DNA of 64,000 nt, from assembly GCF_002994745.2 (NCBI RefSeq), contig NC_037093.1:19665555-19729554 (forward strand), read 5' to 3'. This DNA is from Rosa chinensis. Its lineage: Eukaryota > Streptophyta > Magnoliopsida > Rosales > Rosaceae. A model generated the notes under the pieces. That model saw only the letters and a program-made list of their open reading frames with translations. It made no database searches and was not told where the DNA came from. The position numbers and the translations under genes were made by a program. Positions 11,512-22,749 of this stretch are shown here, piece after piece; within the stretch, counting starts at the first letter, position 1; the number at the start of each line of letters is the position of its first letter.

Positions 11512-11851
11512 GTCTCATGCGCTCCATTTGGATCAGCTGGGTGGGGGAGAGTGCTTAGAGATTTATCTCTGTAATCTATTTTCTTGTTTTATTTATGTAA
11601 TAAAAAAAAATAATTAGAATACTTGTGTTTCCCCATCAAGCTTCATTTTCTCGTTGATTCTTCATGCATCGTGTTTTCTCATTTCTCTGAAGCTTAACAA
11701 AGAAAAAAAAAAGTTTAATTTTCTACAATTTTCAGTCGATTTTCATGACTATTGATTTATCAAAAAAAAAAGAAAAAAGAACAGAAAATGAAAATGAAAT
11801 TCGTAACATGATTACCATGAGTCCCATCCTACCTCTGCTTGTTTACTAGGC

Positions 11852-12083
11852 CACGTGGCGACCATTCATTGTTCTAAACCTATCACCGAATATCTTTAAA
11901 CTTTCTAGTCGTACAATAATGTCACCATCCTTTAAAATATCGTTTCGGTGTTATCCCACTACAAACAAATCAACCTCCCCGTGAGGGCCACGCAGGGAAT
12001 TCTCTGAAACCATCCGGGGCAAAACCGTCCTTCCGACGCGTAGATATTTTCGAGGTTCTAAATATCCCAAGCACAATCACGTG
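11852..12083. promoter_or_regulatory. G-box/ABRE sites and evening element upstream of the RNA-binding protein gene
   Basis: CACGTG cores occur at 11852-11857 (in GCCACGTGGC, a strong ABRE/G-box context) and 12078-12083. AGATATTTT at 12042-12050 is the exact reverse complement of the evening element AAAATATCT, the circadian MYB (CCA1/RVE) site first defined in the Arabidopsis CCR2/GRP7 promoter. All lie 250-480 bp upstream of the TATA box of the downstream gene. Confidence 0.75.
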
Positions 12084-12220
12084 ATCATTGGGCCCCACCT
12101 ATCCCCCATCCCACTCATTTCCTTTTTCCCCTCTCTCTGCCCCCACAAACTTTAACCAGAGTTCAATCAGCACCGCACCGAAACTCGTCGCCACAACGCA
12201 AGCTTGCTGACGTGTCATCA

Positions 12221-12336
12221 AAACCCTAAAACAAAACGAAGGCCCATCGGATATTTTAAACCCTGGTTAGCTCACAGCGCAGAAGGGCCCAAACTAACCC
12301 TAGTTGAGCGGGGTGATGGCTCAGCCCCCTATATAA
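12221..12336 (+). promoter_or_regulatory. Core promoter: telo-box, GGCCCA elements and TATA box
   Basis: A telo-box (AAACCCTAAA, 12221-12230) and GGCCCA site-II-like elements (12241-12246, and AGGGCCCAAAC near 12285) precede TATATAAG at about 12330. Telo-box plus site II is the common pair in promoters of highly expressed growth and RNA-metabolism genes. Start of transcription would be near 12360, leaving a CT-rich 5' UTR of about 80 nt with no upstream ATG. Confidence 0.7.
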
Positions 12337-12439
12337 GCAGGGTTTGGGGATCCCAGTCCTTCGTGCTCTCTCAGTTTCTCACTCTCTTCCTCAAAGTTTG
12401 AGTCTTTATTCTTTCTCTAGGGTTTTCGTTTTTCTCGCT

Positions 12440-13256
12440 ATGGCCTCTGCCGAGATCGAGTTCCGTTGCTTCGTCGGAGGGCTCGCCTGGGCCACCGACA
12501 ACGAGGCCCTCGAAAGGGCCTTTGCTCCTTTTGGCGAGATCATCGAATCGAAGGTCCGTTTGTCGCAGAGAGATCGGGATGGATCGGATCTGTTCTCTCA
12601 TCTCTGTGATCTGTGTTTCTATGTTACTTGATCTATGATACTACTCTCTCTGTTACTATATGTCACTATGATTCTTGTGTTTTACTATCTCAAAATCGGG
12701 TACGTTCATCTTCATCTTGCTAGATTGAAGATCGATCGGTTCCTTTTATTATTATTATTATTTTTTTTTGATCTCCTTTTGTTATTCTGATTTGTGTTTA
12801 TGCTCAGATCTGATTCGATTTTGGTCTGTTTGTTTTCAGATCATCAACGACCGCGAGACCGGAAGGTCTAGGGGATTCGGATTCGTCACCTTCAGCAACG
12901 AGAAGGCCATGAGGGACGCGATCGAAGGCATGAACGGCCAGGACCTTGACGGCCGTAACATCACCGTCAACGAGGCTCAGTCCCGCGGAAGCGGTGGCGG
13001 AGGCGGCGGTGGTGGATACGGTGGCAGCCGGGGAGGCGGTGGCTACGGTTCTGGCGGCGGCGGTTACGGTGGCCGTCGTGAAGGCGGAGGCGGTGGCTAC
13101 GGAAGTGGCGGTGGAGGTTATGGCGGTGGTGGCCGTCGTGAGGGTGGAGGCGGTGGATACAGCCGTGGAGGTGGAAGCTATGGAAGCGGTGGTGGAGGTG
13201 GCTACGGAGGTGGCGGCCGGGACCGTGGATCTGATGGCGGCAGCTGGAGGAGTTAG
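12440..13256 (+). CDS. GRP7-like: Glycine-rich RNA-binding protein (GRP7/GRP8 type), 176 aa
   Basis: Two exons, 12440-12553 and 12840-13256, with a 286-bp GT-AG intron after codon 38 (ESK|IIND). Residues 7-85 form one RRM with RNP2 (CFVGGLAW) and RNP1 (RGFGFVTF). Residues about 90-176 are a GGYGGG-rich tail with RR and SR punctuations, a low-complexity region for RNA binding and condensation. Length, single RRM and intron position inside the RRM match plant class IVa GRPs, which act as cold- and clock-regulated RNA chaperones in nucleus and cytoplasm. The upstream evening element fits circadian control. The exon bases are GC-rich against an AT-rich setting. The ATG is in good context (GCTATGGCC). 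It appears intact and is probably the most strongly expressed gene in the window. Confidence 0.96.
12554..12839 (+). promoter_or_regulatory. GRP intron with candidate internal 5' splice site
   Basis: The intron begins GTCCGT and ends TTTTCAG. An internal GTACGT at 12700-12705 is a plausible alternative donor. Its use would retain the first half of the intron, in which the exon 1 frame meets TGA at 12629-12631. In Arabidopsis GRP7 and GRP8 a comparable cryptic donor is used for negative autoregulation through nonsense-mediated decay. Use of this site here is inferred, not shown. Confidence 0.5.
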
Positions 13257-14790
13257 ATCTGTTAGGGTTTGTTAGTTGCTCTGGGACTGGTTTAGTTGTT
13301 CTCTGCGTTATGTTTAGGGTTAGTGGGGTCTGGATCTCGTTGGTTATGGTGGTGATGGTGTGTGTGTGTTCTCTTGGTTTGGTTCGGTTCTGTTCTCTAA
13401 TTTTGATCTATGAAAATGGTCACTCTATGTTACTTTTCATGTACTCAGTCCTGAGAAAAATTGGTGTTTGAGAAATGAAGTATAGACTCTTCGTTTGCAA
13501 AATTTGTGTTGTTTACTTTGTTTTGTTTGTTGCCTTTAATTATTCAATGTTAAGACTTTAAATCCAATACAATATCAAATCCAATCCAACCCTAATGTCC
13601 AACCTCATCTTTACTCCATGTCCATAAAGTCACAGCACAAAATGCTGTAGACTGTAAATTAGAGTTACAAAGGATGAATGAGGAGATCAGGATTAGTCGC
13701 TTCGGATCTCCATTCTCTAGCTCCATATTCGTTTGGCTATTTTCGGAGATCGACTAGTGTAATTCCGGAGACATTACTTCTCCGGGCTACACAATCTCCG
13801 ATATGCCATAAGTCCCTCGTAAGCTACTACAATGGCAAATCTTGGATTGAATATCAATTCTTTGATGGATTTTTCATTTTTCCATTATGAACCGTGCTAT
13901 TAGGTTCTGGTCGCATAAATATTAGAAAATATCTTTTGGCAATACTGGCCGAATCTCATTTGGGTTGGATCTTCCTTTGTATTTTTGGATGGGGATGGAA
14001 ATCGGGAGTTGATTATAATATTTGGCTTGGTTGTTGGATCCTAATATAATACAAGATCTGTATTATTGGGCAGAGGACTTGGAGTTCTAATTGAATACAA
14101 AGATATGATATTGAAATTTGAATTCCCAAGGTTTTTATTGTATTGTACAGACATCTGCTGGGGAATCTGAGCCAAGTGCCCTAGTTGTGCTTCAATTCTG
14201 TTGTGTAGCGAACAACTAGTGGTAGTATTTTTTCACCAACTGATGTGTGTGATTTTATTTTATGTGATCATTTTGTAGTAACCAGCCTTAAAAGTACTAA
14301 GATGGTATAAGGTATTTAACATCTAGGATTAAAAAAAAAGATGGACATTCATATTTACGCTTGTTTGTGCTCTTGAATTTCACTTGGATGCCGCCCGTTA
14401 AAGAGGTCTTATGGTTTACATAACAATTTCGCTTAGAAATGCGGACAGGACATGGCAATGGGCATTACCCAAATTTGCTTACAAACGTATGCTTTCTTCA
14501 CTTGTGCAATTATTGTAAAAGTATGGTTCCAGACTCGGAACATACCACATATGTTTACAACATGCTCTAACACTCTCAAGGAAAAACTGTCCTCGTTCCT
14601 GATTGGCTGGTCCAAATACAACGTCACCTCCACTAACTCAACTACAAATCAACTTTTATTCTTTTCAATCGAAAAAACTACAAGTTAACTGTCAAATCGC
14701 TAAGGTGAAACAATAATGACGAAGCCAGTTGTGACCTAGTCTCCTTGAGCGCAATGACAAGTATTCGATGTTGAGCTCTAATCCTAGTTA
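13257..14790. other. GRP 3' UTR, then non-coding DNA
   Basis: The first 200-300 bp are the T-rich 3' UTR and terminator region of the GRP gene. From about 13560 onward the sequence is AT-rich. The open frame at 13678-13890 has no recognisable domain. No repeat terminus was found. Confidence 0.45.
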
Positions 14791-15251
14791 GGACTCGTTT
14801 GGTTCGCGGAATTGAGGACTTAGAAAATGAAAGTCATTAATTTCCTTTGTTTGGTAACTACAAACTCCGGAAATACTTTCCTGACATAGGGGAAAGTAGG
14901 GGGAAAATCATTCCACTCAGACCCCATATGATTGATTTTCCCTTCCCATTTCCCAGCATTTATTACAAAAGTTTTGGACAACAATACATTCTCTTGTATG
15001 AAAAATTGGTGTACTTTTGAATTTTTATGATGTTTTTATTTTAAAATATAAGGGTATTATTGAAACATTAATATATTTTCACTTTCCTTTCCTGCACCAA
15101 CCAAACACTGAAAGGGAAATCAAATGGTCTTCCTGAATACTTTCCCTGCTTTACCAAACAGAGGAAAGGAAACCTGACAGGAACTTTAGTTTTCCTTCCC
15201 CATGGAGAAGACAAGGGAATTAATTTCCCTTCAGTGAACCAAACGAGGCCC
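14791..15251. mobile_element. MITE of 461 bp with TIR GG(A)CTCGTTTGGTTC, TA flanks
   Basis: The left end GGACTCGTTTGGTTC and right end GAACCAAACGAGGCCC are inverted repeats of about 15 bp with one or two mismatches. TA dinucleotides lie just outside both ends. Subterminal sequence (ATTAATTTCC / GGGAATTAATTTCCC) is also partly inverted. There is no coding capacity. GGGCCTCGTTTGGTTC-like ends are common in plant MITEs; the superfamily is not settled here. Confidence 0.75.
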
Positions 15252-15586
15252 TATGTCCTCAATACTGTGTAGCAACTTATTGTTGTAGTTTTTTTATATT
15301 TATTTTTACCTTAAAGACAAGTTCCTGGTTCCCGACGTTGTGAGTTATCAGACGATGCACAAGTGCATATGTAAAAATAACCAGAACACAAGTAGATGCA
15401 AGATCTCATTAGAACAATACACTCTGGCTCTGGTGGTGTTGGGACTGTTGGCTACATTATTGCAGTGGTCTCGGTAAAGTCACAACTTGAAGTGAGTGAC
15501 TAATTTGCTAACGACCCACCATAAACGAGTAAGGGATGGGGATGTGTAGCTCTTTAAACCGAATGATGCTAAAACAAACATTAGAA

Positions 15587-15720
15587 ATGTCAGTGAGCCG
15601 TAGACTATTAGTTAGCTAGCTTAACTAACATCGTGGAGGTCATGAGTTCAAATCTCACTGACATCAAGGTAGAGTGAGGGTGGGGAGTTACATTGTAGTC
15701 CAGAATTAGAAAAAAAGAAC
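15587..15720 (+). repeat. tRNA-like fold, possible SINE remnant
   Basis: ATGTCAGTGAG (15587-15597) is the perfect inverse of CTCACTGACAT (15654-15664). Inside are a second inverted pair (GTTAGCTAGC / TTAAC) and a T-arm-like hairpin TGAG-TTCAAAT-CTCA that resembles a polymerase III B box (GGTTCAAATC). An A-rich stretch follows near 15710. It is not a functional tRNA, as no anticodon arm can be assigned. A tRNA-derived SINE head is the best guess. Confidence 0.35.
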
Positions 15721-15829
15721 ATTAGAATTAGCCCAATTTACATTGTGTCACTGTGATTAATCATTACCGCATTTATTGTTGGGCCATCTTTCATAACTGT
15801 AGGTCCAAAAGTTGTTGACCACCCCCACA

Positions 15830-15977
15830 TAGTTTAATAAGTCTTTATTAGGATTTATCAGGTTTAATACTTATCATCTATGTATAAAAGTCCTTTAAGT
15901 TGAAATGAATAAAATACTGAAAAATCAATTCTCTCATATTACAGTTGTCCTCATTTTATTTAACTTGGCATTAGAGC
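15830..15977 (+). mobile_element. LTR end and tRNA-type PBS fossil
   Basis: A TATA-like TATAAAAG (about 15882), a stretch ending in ATTTTATTTAACT and then TGGCATTAGAGC (15966-15977) resemble the end of a Copia 5' LTR followed by a primer binding site. The PBS differs at two positions from the initiator-Met form TGGTATCAGAGC. No matching downstream LTR or coding region was found. Confidence 0.35.
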
Positions 15978-17425
15978 AAAAAATCATTTGGGACTTTGAC
16001 CCTCTGTTCTCTGATAATTATAACCTCATTTTGAGGTTTGATTCATTATGCCTTATCACACAGAGGATTGATCACTGACTCAAACCCAAAATTAAGGTTT
16101 GAGATCGTTTGCTATTACCTAATACAATTATCGCCACATGTCAAACTACTACTTGGAATTCATCAAACAACCAGTCGCTATCAATCAAACAAGCTGTTCG
16201 TCCCTTTCAAAAAAAACAAGCTGTTCGTAGTCCAAAAATTGATACGCTCAAAGCAAGCATATAATTTAACCCTAAAAATATCATTATTAGCATAAGCAAG
16301 TAGGGATCGATCTAATCTGGGGATTGAGGGTACACCTGTCAATGTAGGACAATTAAACAATTAAAATTAAAACAAAGTATAATATTTACAAAGATATTTA
16401 CAAGTATAAACAAATTTACAAAATTAAGGGGGGTATTTAGAATTGGATTTCGAAAATAAACTAAGTAAAGAAAACAAAGAAAACTATACAAACACAAATA
16501 CAAGGATGAAATGAGAGAAACAAAGATCAAAACCAAAATTATAATCAAATTCAATTCAACCCTAATATTGTTCATCTAAGTCATGAGAAGGGAGTTGATC
16601 ATGTGAAATATTCAAAGCAAATAATTTCCCATATTTTACTTTTCAATGCTAATTAACCTAAGTGAAAGCACAAAGACTAATCCTATCAAACATGCATTCA
16701 AGCTCTAGAAAGCTAGACAATCATAACATGTTTAACGCATGAAACACATAGAAAGGCTATCAACTCAAGTGTGCAACTTAGTATGAAAAAGTCCACCTAA
16801 TTGCAATCCTCTTCAATTAAATTCGGTTTTTGCCCAAAACCTTTACTACCTTTCAATTCAAGTTACACAAAACAAAAAGTTGATTCATGTTCTTAAATCT
16901 AGCATCATTCATATAAAAACCCTAAGTGTTTCGAACCACATAAGATTAAAATACAAAAGATATCAATTAAGCAAATTTAATCAAACAATTCTCACAAAAG
17001 CAACTAAGAATTACAATATAGGAGTCAAAATTCTCATTCAATTTTATAAATTTCAGAATTAAAAACCTTGTTCAAACATCAATGTCAACTAAAACAAAAC
17101 CAACGAAATTCAAACAAAGGTTACAAAGTAGAGGTCGAATTACACCGTGGATGGAAGATGAGAATGGATGATTTTCGTTGGGATCCTTGAAGCTTGAAAG
17201 CAAGTCTTCAATGGTGGATGGTGGAGGAATAGGTCACGGCTCCTTCTTCTCCCTTCGGCCTTGCTTGAATCCCGTGGCTTGCTCTGCTGCAATTGAGGTT
17301 TGATACCTATCTCAATGGGAAAAAATGATGATACCTGCTCATATGGTGATTCCAACAAGGATAAACTTACGTTGTGGATGCATCCGATATCTAAAAGGCT
17401 AAGTTTTTTCTTAACCATGATTCAT
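15978..17425. other. AT-rich DNA, no gene seen
   Basis: Long runs of A/T-rich sequence with scattered stops in all frames. Frames at 16038-16295, 16339-16575 and 17140-17418 lack recognisable motifs. The text at 16290-16345 has the style of plant LTR sequence but no termini were found. Confidence 0.4.
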
Positions 17426-17660
17426 TTGGTGGTACCAAATTTAATGGTGGGAAATTTAAATGGCACCAATTACCTTGATGGGCTATGTGAACAGTACTAT
17501 TTTAGCTCCAGAAGAAGAAGATGATAAATATTTGAAGTAGAAGAATGCTAATGGTGTTGTTATGTCCATCCTCTACAGGTCAATGACTGATGATGTTGTC
17601 TAGTTAATCATCGTTGAGTTCAATTTTTCCCAAATACATGAGTTGCACGCAAAGGCGTTT
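17426..17660 (+). pseudogene. Decayed Copia-type gag fragment
   Basis: Translation across two frames gives the pattern KFNG.NYL.WA...L followed by VVMSILYRSMTDDVV, the layout of the N-terminal gag (UBN2-like) domain of plant Copia elements. Stops and frameshifts are frequent. No flanking LTR is recognisable. Confidence 0.4.
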
Positions 17661-18369
17661 AGATGACACAAAGTGGACAACATATGTCTGGTGGTAGAAG
17701 ATTGGTCAAAGGCGCCTAAACAATGAAGAATGCTGATGATATTTTGTAGGGATGGGCATTGTCCGGGTTGTTGCCGGAAATAAGTGGGATAGGGACAAGA
17801 CCGGAGAAGTTTTCTTCGAATCGAGTTGGCGATTTTCAGATTGTGAGACCGACAGAAACAGAACTGAGATGTGATTCATGTCAGTTTCAATTTGGGACTG
17901 AGATGTGATTATTGGGAAACAAATCCAATTTCGATTGATTCAAAATAGTTCTACTAGATTTACCACCATCTATCACAACTCTAACTCATAAACATCGATT
18001 CATCACCTATGATATGTGAAATATATGCTCGGTTCATCATTACATTGTTTTTATTTGATCATAGTTTGAAGAAAGAATGAAAAAAGTTGTATAGTTGATG
18101 CTCGTAAGAGACCAGAAATGTCAACCTATTGTATATACATTTGGGGAGAGAAGCTCCTTCAATTATTATTGATAAAATGATCTTATGCTTGGCAAGATGA
18201 TACTGATGACCAAGATTAGTGCAAGAGTACTAACAACTGGAGATTAAGGAGTCATTTTATATTTTACACAATCATTAAATTATATGTATGACATTTGCTC
18301 TGCTGAGCTTTGAGCTCACCCCTTTTATGAAATTGTGTAGATGGTACTCTTAAGGGTTAGAACTTAAAT
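17661..18369. other. Non-coding DNA
   Basis: No recognisable coding region, terminus or tandem repeat. It may be the remainder of the decayed gag-containing element. Confidence 0.35.
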
Positions 18370-19210
18370 TATGGAATTTTTTTTTGAACTAATGATAATT
18401 TCATTGATATAGAAAACACATGCCAAGAAGGCCATTACATACCCATCCGCTATCACATAACAATGGACAGAACAAGACTTCGTGGAGGAGCCACAGTGGT
18501 ACATAGGATAGACCAACTATATTTGAACTTATCGCTCACTTATTTAAAAGCGAGCCTATTACTTTTGAAAAGGTAAGACATAGTTTATAGGCAAAGTAAA
18601 TAAAACTTAAATAAAACCTAGCCCAAAAAGGCTGACTCACTTCTTCTGAGACCCAAAGAGACGGCCCAAAGACCTCATCCCAGCCCCAAAAGGAGTAAGT
18701 AAGCCCAAAAGGCCCATGCAAGCTTGACACCCTTAGCAACCAAAAAGTGTCGTGCAATCTTGCTACTGGACTATGCCACCACCAAGCACTGCTGCACCGC
18801 CACCATAAGCTGCTAAGGCTACCGCATTGAGATTCAGTGCACCATCACCATAGCTTCCTGCTACGACTGCAGAATCAATGGCACCGTTGAATCTGGTCGG
18901 ATCCAGATTGATGAAAGCTATCAAGTCTGGCTCCATCAAACTCATCCACCAGAGCAGGAACCCTCTTCCTAGATCTTGGATCCAATTCCGCCATGGTCGA
19001 AGCCCAAGATCAAGCCAACCTACACTAGTTGCCAAGCAATGCGCAGTGCAATCGTCATCGCAACGAGGAATGGTTTGATCTGCAGCCTGACATGATTGTT
19101 GAGACAAAGAGAAATCTGGAGGCGATGAAGGTCTACTTTGAAGCAACCCCAAGGAGGCGCCGCAATAGTGTCGAGAGAGAAGGCTCTCGACTTTCATGTT
19201 TTCAAACAGT
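18370..19210 (-). mobile_element. LINE 3' end remnant (minus strand)
   Basis: The left boundary is a T run (18379-18386), followed by AATTTCATTGATATAG and TTACATAC. That is the usual look of a plant L1 LINE 3' UTR and poly(A) tail in reverse orientation. The phrase 'gcctATTACTTTTGAAA..gcaaagTAAATA' parallels the remnant at 22750-22950. No RT domain remains; frames at 18763-19197 are low-complexity. Confidence 0.4.
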
Positions 19211-20329
19211 TGTTAACTTTAACACCCCTTGTTACTTAAATTCTGGAAATTTGGATCTAGGAGCAGGAGAAATAAACTATTAGCTTGCTATTCTAGCTTA
19301 TCTTTGTACAATAAAACTTATTTCATTAGCTTGCTTTCTTTTATTTTGTAAGAACAGACTTGTGTAATAAAATGTTCCATAACCAAGTCACCTATGATTC
19401 CTATTTCTATATAGTTATTATTTGCTAAAGTGTTTCTTATCATTGACAACTAAGAGCTATTCACATCCTTGCTCAAAAAAAAAAAAAAATTATGGATAGG
19501 GTGTGACATCACCAATCTATCTCAGCAACATCAGTCTATCAACCTTAAAGACTAAAAACCATCTATCGATCTAGAATAGATCGATTTATTCTCAAAGAAT
19601 CATAGACGAGCACGAGCAAGAGAACAATAAAGTGAGAAAACCAAATAATTATTGTCTGGAAGAGAGACAATATAATTTGAAAGAAGTTGTCTTGGAGTTG
19701 TGGAAGAAGATGAGGAAGAAGAAAGAACTGCAGAAGAAAAGGTGGAAAGGCTTATCATAAGAATATGGACTCCTGCCCGAACTTGAGATTTTGAGGCTTG
19801 AGGCGAAAAATAAAAATGGACCTACATTGTTTATAGAAATGAAGAAAAAAATGTTTACAAAAAAAATTGAAAAGAAAAATAAATACACAACTGAAATGAG
19901 ATTCGTATTTAGGCTGGGGTAATATAAAAGAAAGGACTGCAACTTGCCAACTAAACCACTATTATTGTTTAGTAAAAAAACATACATTTTATTTACTTAA
20001 TAATTTTTTTAAATACCTCCAAAAAAAAAATTAGGCCCGACGAGACAATGGACCTGAGACGACCGACTCACGAGCCTCATGTCAGGTCCGGCTATAGGAC
20101 TTCACCATTAACAAATGACCATATAGCCAAAAAAAAAACATTAATTGATTCAGGTTAATCAAGTATTTTGGTATTTGAAAACTAGAAATCGAGACCGTAT
20201 TAAACTGGCAAGTAATTCTTTTTTAAAGAAAACCCATACTGGTTCTGGTTGATTTTTCTTTTTTTTCTGGTCGTTTTTACCGACCCCTAATATTTTTGTT
20301 TATCAGGAGGAAAATAGTTGTTGAAGGTT
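19211..20329. other. AT-rich DNA, no gene seen
   Basis: The frame at 19649-19987 (minus) is Phe/Ser-rich and looks like chance translation of purine-rich DNA. No other structure was found. Confidence 0.4.
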
Positions 20330-20456
20330 CACATTTTCTTATTTGGTCTTGATGCCAAGTAAGAGAATGCTAAGGATGAGTTGTTACGCCAGAGCGCTCC
20401 TCCGACCCTGACTCAAGCGTTTGCCTATATCCGCAAATATGAAATACAAATGGCTA
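20330..20456 (+). pseudogene. Decayed gag fragment (AKDELLRQSAPPTLTQAFAYIRK)
   Basis: A short frame encodes GLDAK.ENAKDELL followed by PPTLTQAFAYIRKYE, a motif of the gag region of plant LTR retrotransposons (the L..L.P.PTL..A...I...E segment). An in-frame TAA sits after GLDAK. It could be part of the same element as the gag scrap at 17426-17660. Confidence 0.5.
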
Positions 20457-21023
20457 GATAATTCTTTCCCTTCAAATATCTTCTCCAATAGTTAATACCT
20501 AATAAAATCTCGCAAAAATAAAATTTTATTAAGATACCAACAATAAAAGCATTATATTTTCCTTATCTATTACCCAAGAGTTTACAGGCCGATTTTTCAA
20601 AAATAGGTACAGTCATAGTCCCCCCAATTCTTTGAGCCTTGGCTAAAGCCGAGTGGTTAATGAAATAGTGAACAAGGTCAGCCTCATTGTTGAGTGAATT
20701 TGTGGCCAAGAGAAGAATATTATTTTTGGCCTAATGTCAAAGAATTTTTGGACTGTGATCATAGAAAAATTTCGGCTTTGTAATAATAACTTTTTATGGC
20801 TATTGAGTAATTAAATGCTTACCAACAACATAACCATTTTTTTTTTGTTACTTTCATTTCCCAGAAAGCAAAGTAAGAAAACAAAATGTAAAAATTCTAG
20901 TAGCCGTTATGGAAATTGGTAACGATACTTTATTGCAAACTTGGAAATTTCTTTGTTTTCGGCTTTTGGTTCAAGATTTTGGAGGCCATGAATGGTCGAA
21001 TTTGGATGCTTATTAAAAGAAAA

Positions 21024-21913
21024 TTATTCTTCGGCCAATAAGTAAGCCAAATTGATAAGCTTCCCTAGCATATTTGAATCACTAACTTGAACCTTTATGT
21101 TAAAATTAGCTGATAGAGACTCTTTTAAATCAGCTTTATCTCCAACAATCATGTCAAAGTGTGGAAGTTCTTCAGTAGAAAATTCTTGATAGTCGTCTAG
21201 ATTTCCAAACATGTGAAAGTCATAAATTGACTCGTCATCTTCATACCTATCATAATTAGGCACAATGTTGAAATCAAATTTAGGTTCACTATCTAGAGGA
21301 AAATCAATCTCTTTGATAAAGATTGGTGAGTTAACAACTTCTTTTTCAAGAGTCGATTGCACTTCAAATTTTTATTCATAAATTATAGGCGCGTCGTTTT
21401 TAAAATTGCCTACATGTTCATGGTCAACCATATTTTCTTCACTGTCACTTCTAGAATTTTCTTCTTCCTCAAGGATTGGGGTTGAAGGTGGCCTTGTTTC
21501 CTCCACTAGAGACGTGGATAAACAAGCATTCCAATTAGCTTCGTGTTCTTGACACCTTTCAATTGATTTTATCCCATCTTGTTGATATCCCCAAATTGGA
21601 CCATCATAAGCACAATCTCTTGCATGTTGGCTTATAAAGCCATTAAAATTGTATTCTTCATCGGTTATTTCTCTTAAGCTATTTTTGTCCAAATTGTGGG
21701 ATTTATCATAAGATAACTACACGAGATGTAGACGATGAGTCTTCTTTTTTGCTTGGCTTTCAGGTTGTGGAGACCAGGTTGAAGCCGTTTGGTAATTCCA
21801 TAAATATCGGCTATTATAACCATTATAATTATTGTATGCTCCACTGAGACCATTAAAGTCATAATTGTAATGACTATAATTGTGCTAGCCACCATAATAA
21901 ATTCCACATCCAT
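21024..21913 (-). pseudogene. Unrecognised acidic coding remnant
   Basis: Two adjoining minus-strand frames (21692-21372 and 21362-21024) are separated by a single stop. They encode an acidic, non-repetitive protein (EFSTEELPHFDMIVGDKADL; PPSTPILEEEENSRSDSEEN) with balanced composition. A third frame (21913-21674) with stops upstream is Tyr/Asn-rich. No known domain was recognised. Such sequence often belongs to the accessory or gag region of Gypsy-type elements, but nothing here proves that. It may also be a decayed host gene. Confidence 0.35.
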
Positions 21914-22749
21914 ATTGAAGTTGTGTTGCTAAGTTTGTGAATTCCATGCGGCATGGCTATTAAAATTAACAAAGCTTTTGTACACTGCATAGCTGTATCT
22001 ACCGTTGACACCATGTATTGAACTTGAGCCGTTTCAATTTGGCTCGAAGAAAACTAGAAATTCATTTGTGAAGACACCTAATACATTAGGGTCCCATTGG
22101 GCATGCCAAAAGATACTTGGCTCAAAATTGTCTTAGTCGAAATGGGAGGCTAAGGGACTTGCGGTCTAATCGTCCTTCTGGATTGCGTGGGCGGACCAAC
22201 TCATGGTCGAATGGCTAGGCGAGGTTTTGATATGAATGCGCTTGATTTGACCTCTTTAAGGTGATTGTGGGCCGAGTAATGAACATTTTTGGCCACTGGG
22301 TTATCTTGTCTTTGTTGCAAGGACCTTCAGAGTTTTCACAGTTTATATTTCTTTTTAATTTTTGATATAAGTTTGCAAGAAATAAAAAATGTTCGTAAGT
22401 AAAAGAGCAAGAATCTAAATGCTGGGAGTTTAAATTGGATGAAACTTAAAGGGGTTGAAGACTAAAGTGTAGAAAGTAAATTGCGGAAGGTAAAGAAATG
22501 ATAAATTGATAAATTATGATGAATCAAGAATGAAAAGACATTGTAGAGAATTTGATGTATTGAAATTGAGTTGCGTTGTGTTGGTTACTCTATGTCAAAG
22601 CAAATAGAGTAGCCAGTAGTGCACTTTTTGCTAGTCGGTGCCTAATTTATTTGGTAGAAACTTCTAATATCATTTTAAGATGTTCTCTAGATGCTTATTG
22701 TAATAAGAGGTTTTGGCTTAATGTCCCTTCCCCACCCCTTGTGTTCAAC

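Larger units (their letters stand above)
2423..11617 (+). mobile_element. 5'-truncated L1-type LINE retrotransposon, split by two insertions
   Basis: Three collinear pieces (about 2423-2881, 4504-7528, 11512-11617) together read as the second ORF of a plant L1-type LINE: end of the endonuclease, reverse transcriptase, zf-RVT and RNase H, then an A-rich tail near 11601. The 5' end is missing, as is usual for LINE insertions. The gaps are exactly a MULE (2882-4494) and a hAT element (7529-11503); removing each with one TSD copy rejoins the frame. AATAATT occurs at both flanks (2422-2428 and 11609-11615) but is too short and AT-rich to be a sure TSD. Nonsense codons and frameshifts make it inactive. 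Confidence 0.88.

Noticed and set aside
12204..12401. Open frame upstream of and overlapping the GRP start region
   Set aside because: It begins upstream of the TATA box and has no known domain; probably not in the mRNA.
12946..13275. Second long frame (Ala/Val-rich) over the GRP exon 2
   Set aside because: It is a shifted reading of the Gly-rich repeat; the RRM lies in the other frame.
13678..13890. 70-codon frame downstream of GRP
   Set aside because: No domain, codon use or homology signal; likely chance.
15587..15664. Functional tRNA gene
   Set aside because: The fold lacks a proper anticodon arm and D arm, and spacing does not fit a tRNA.
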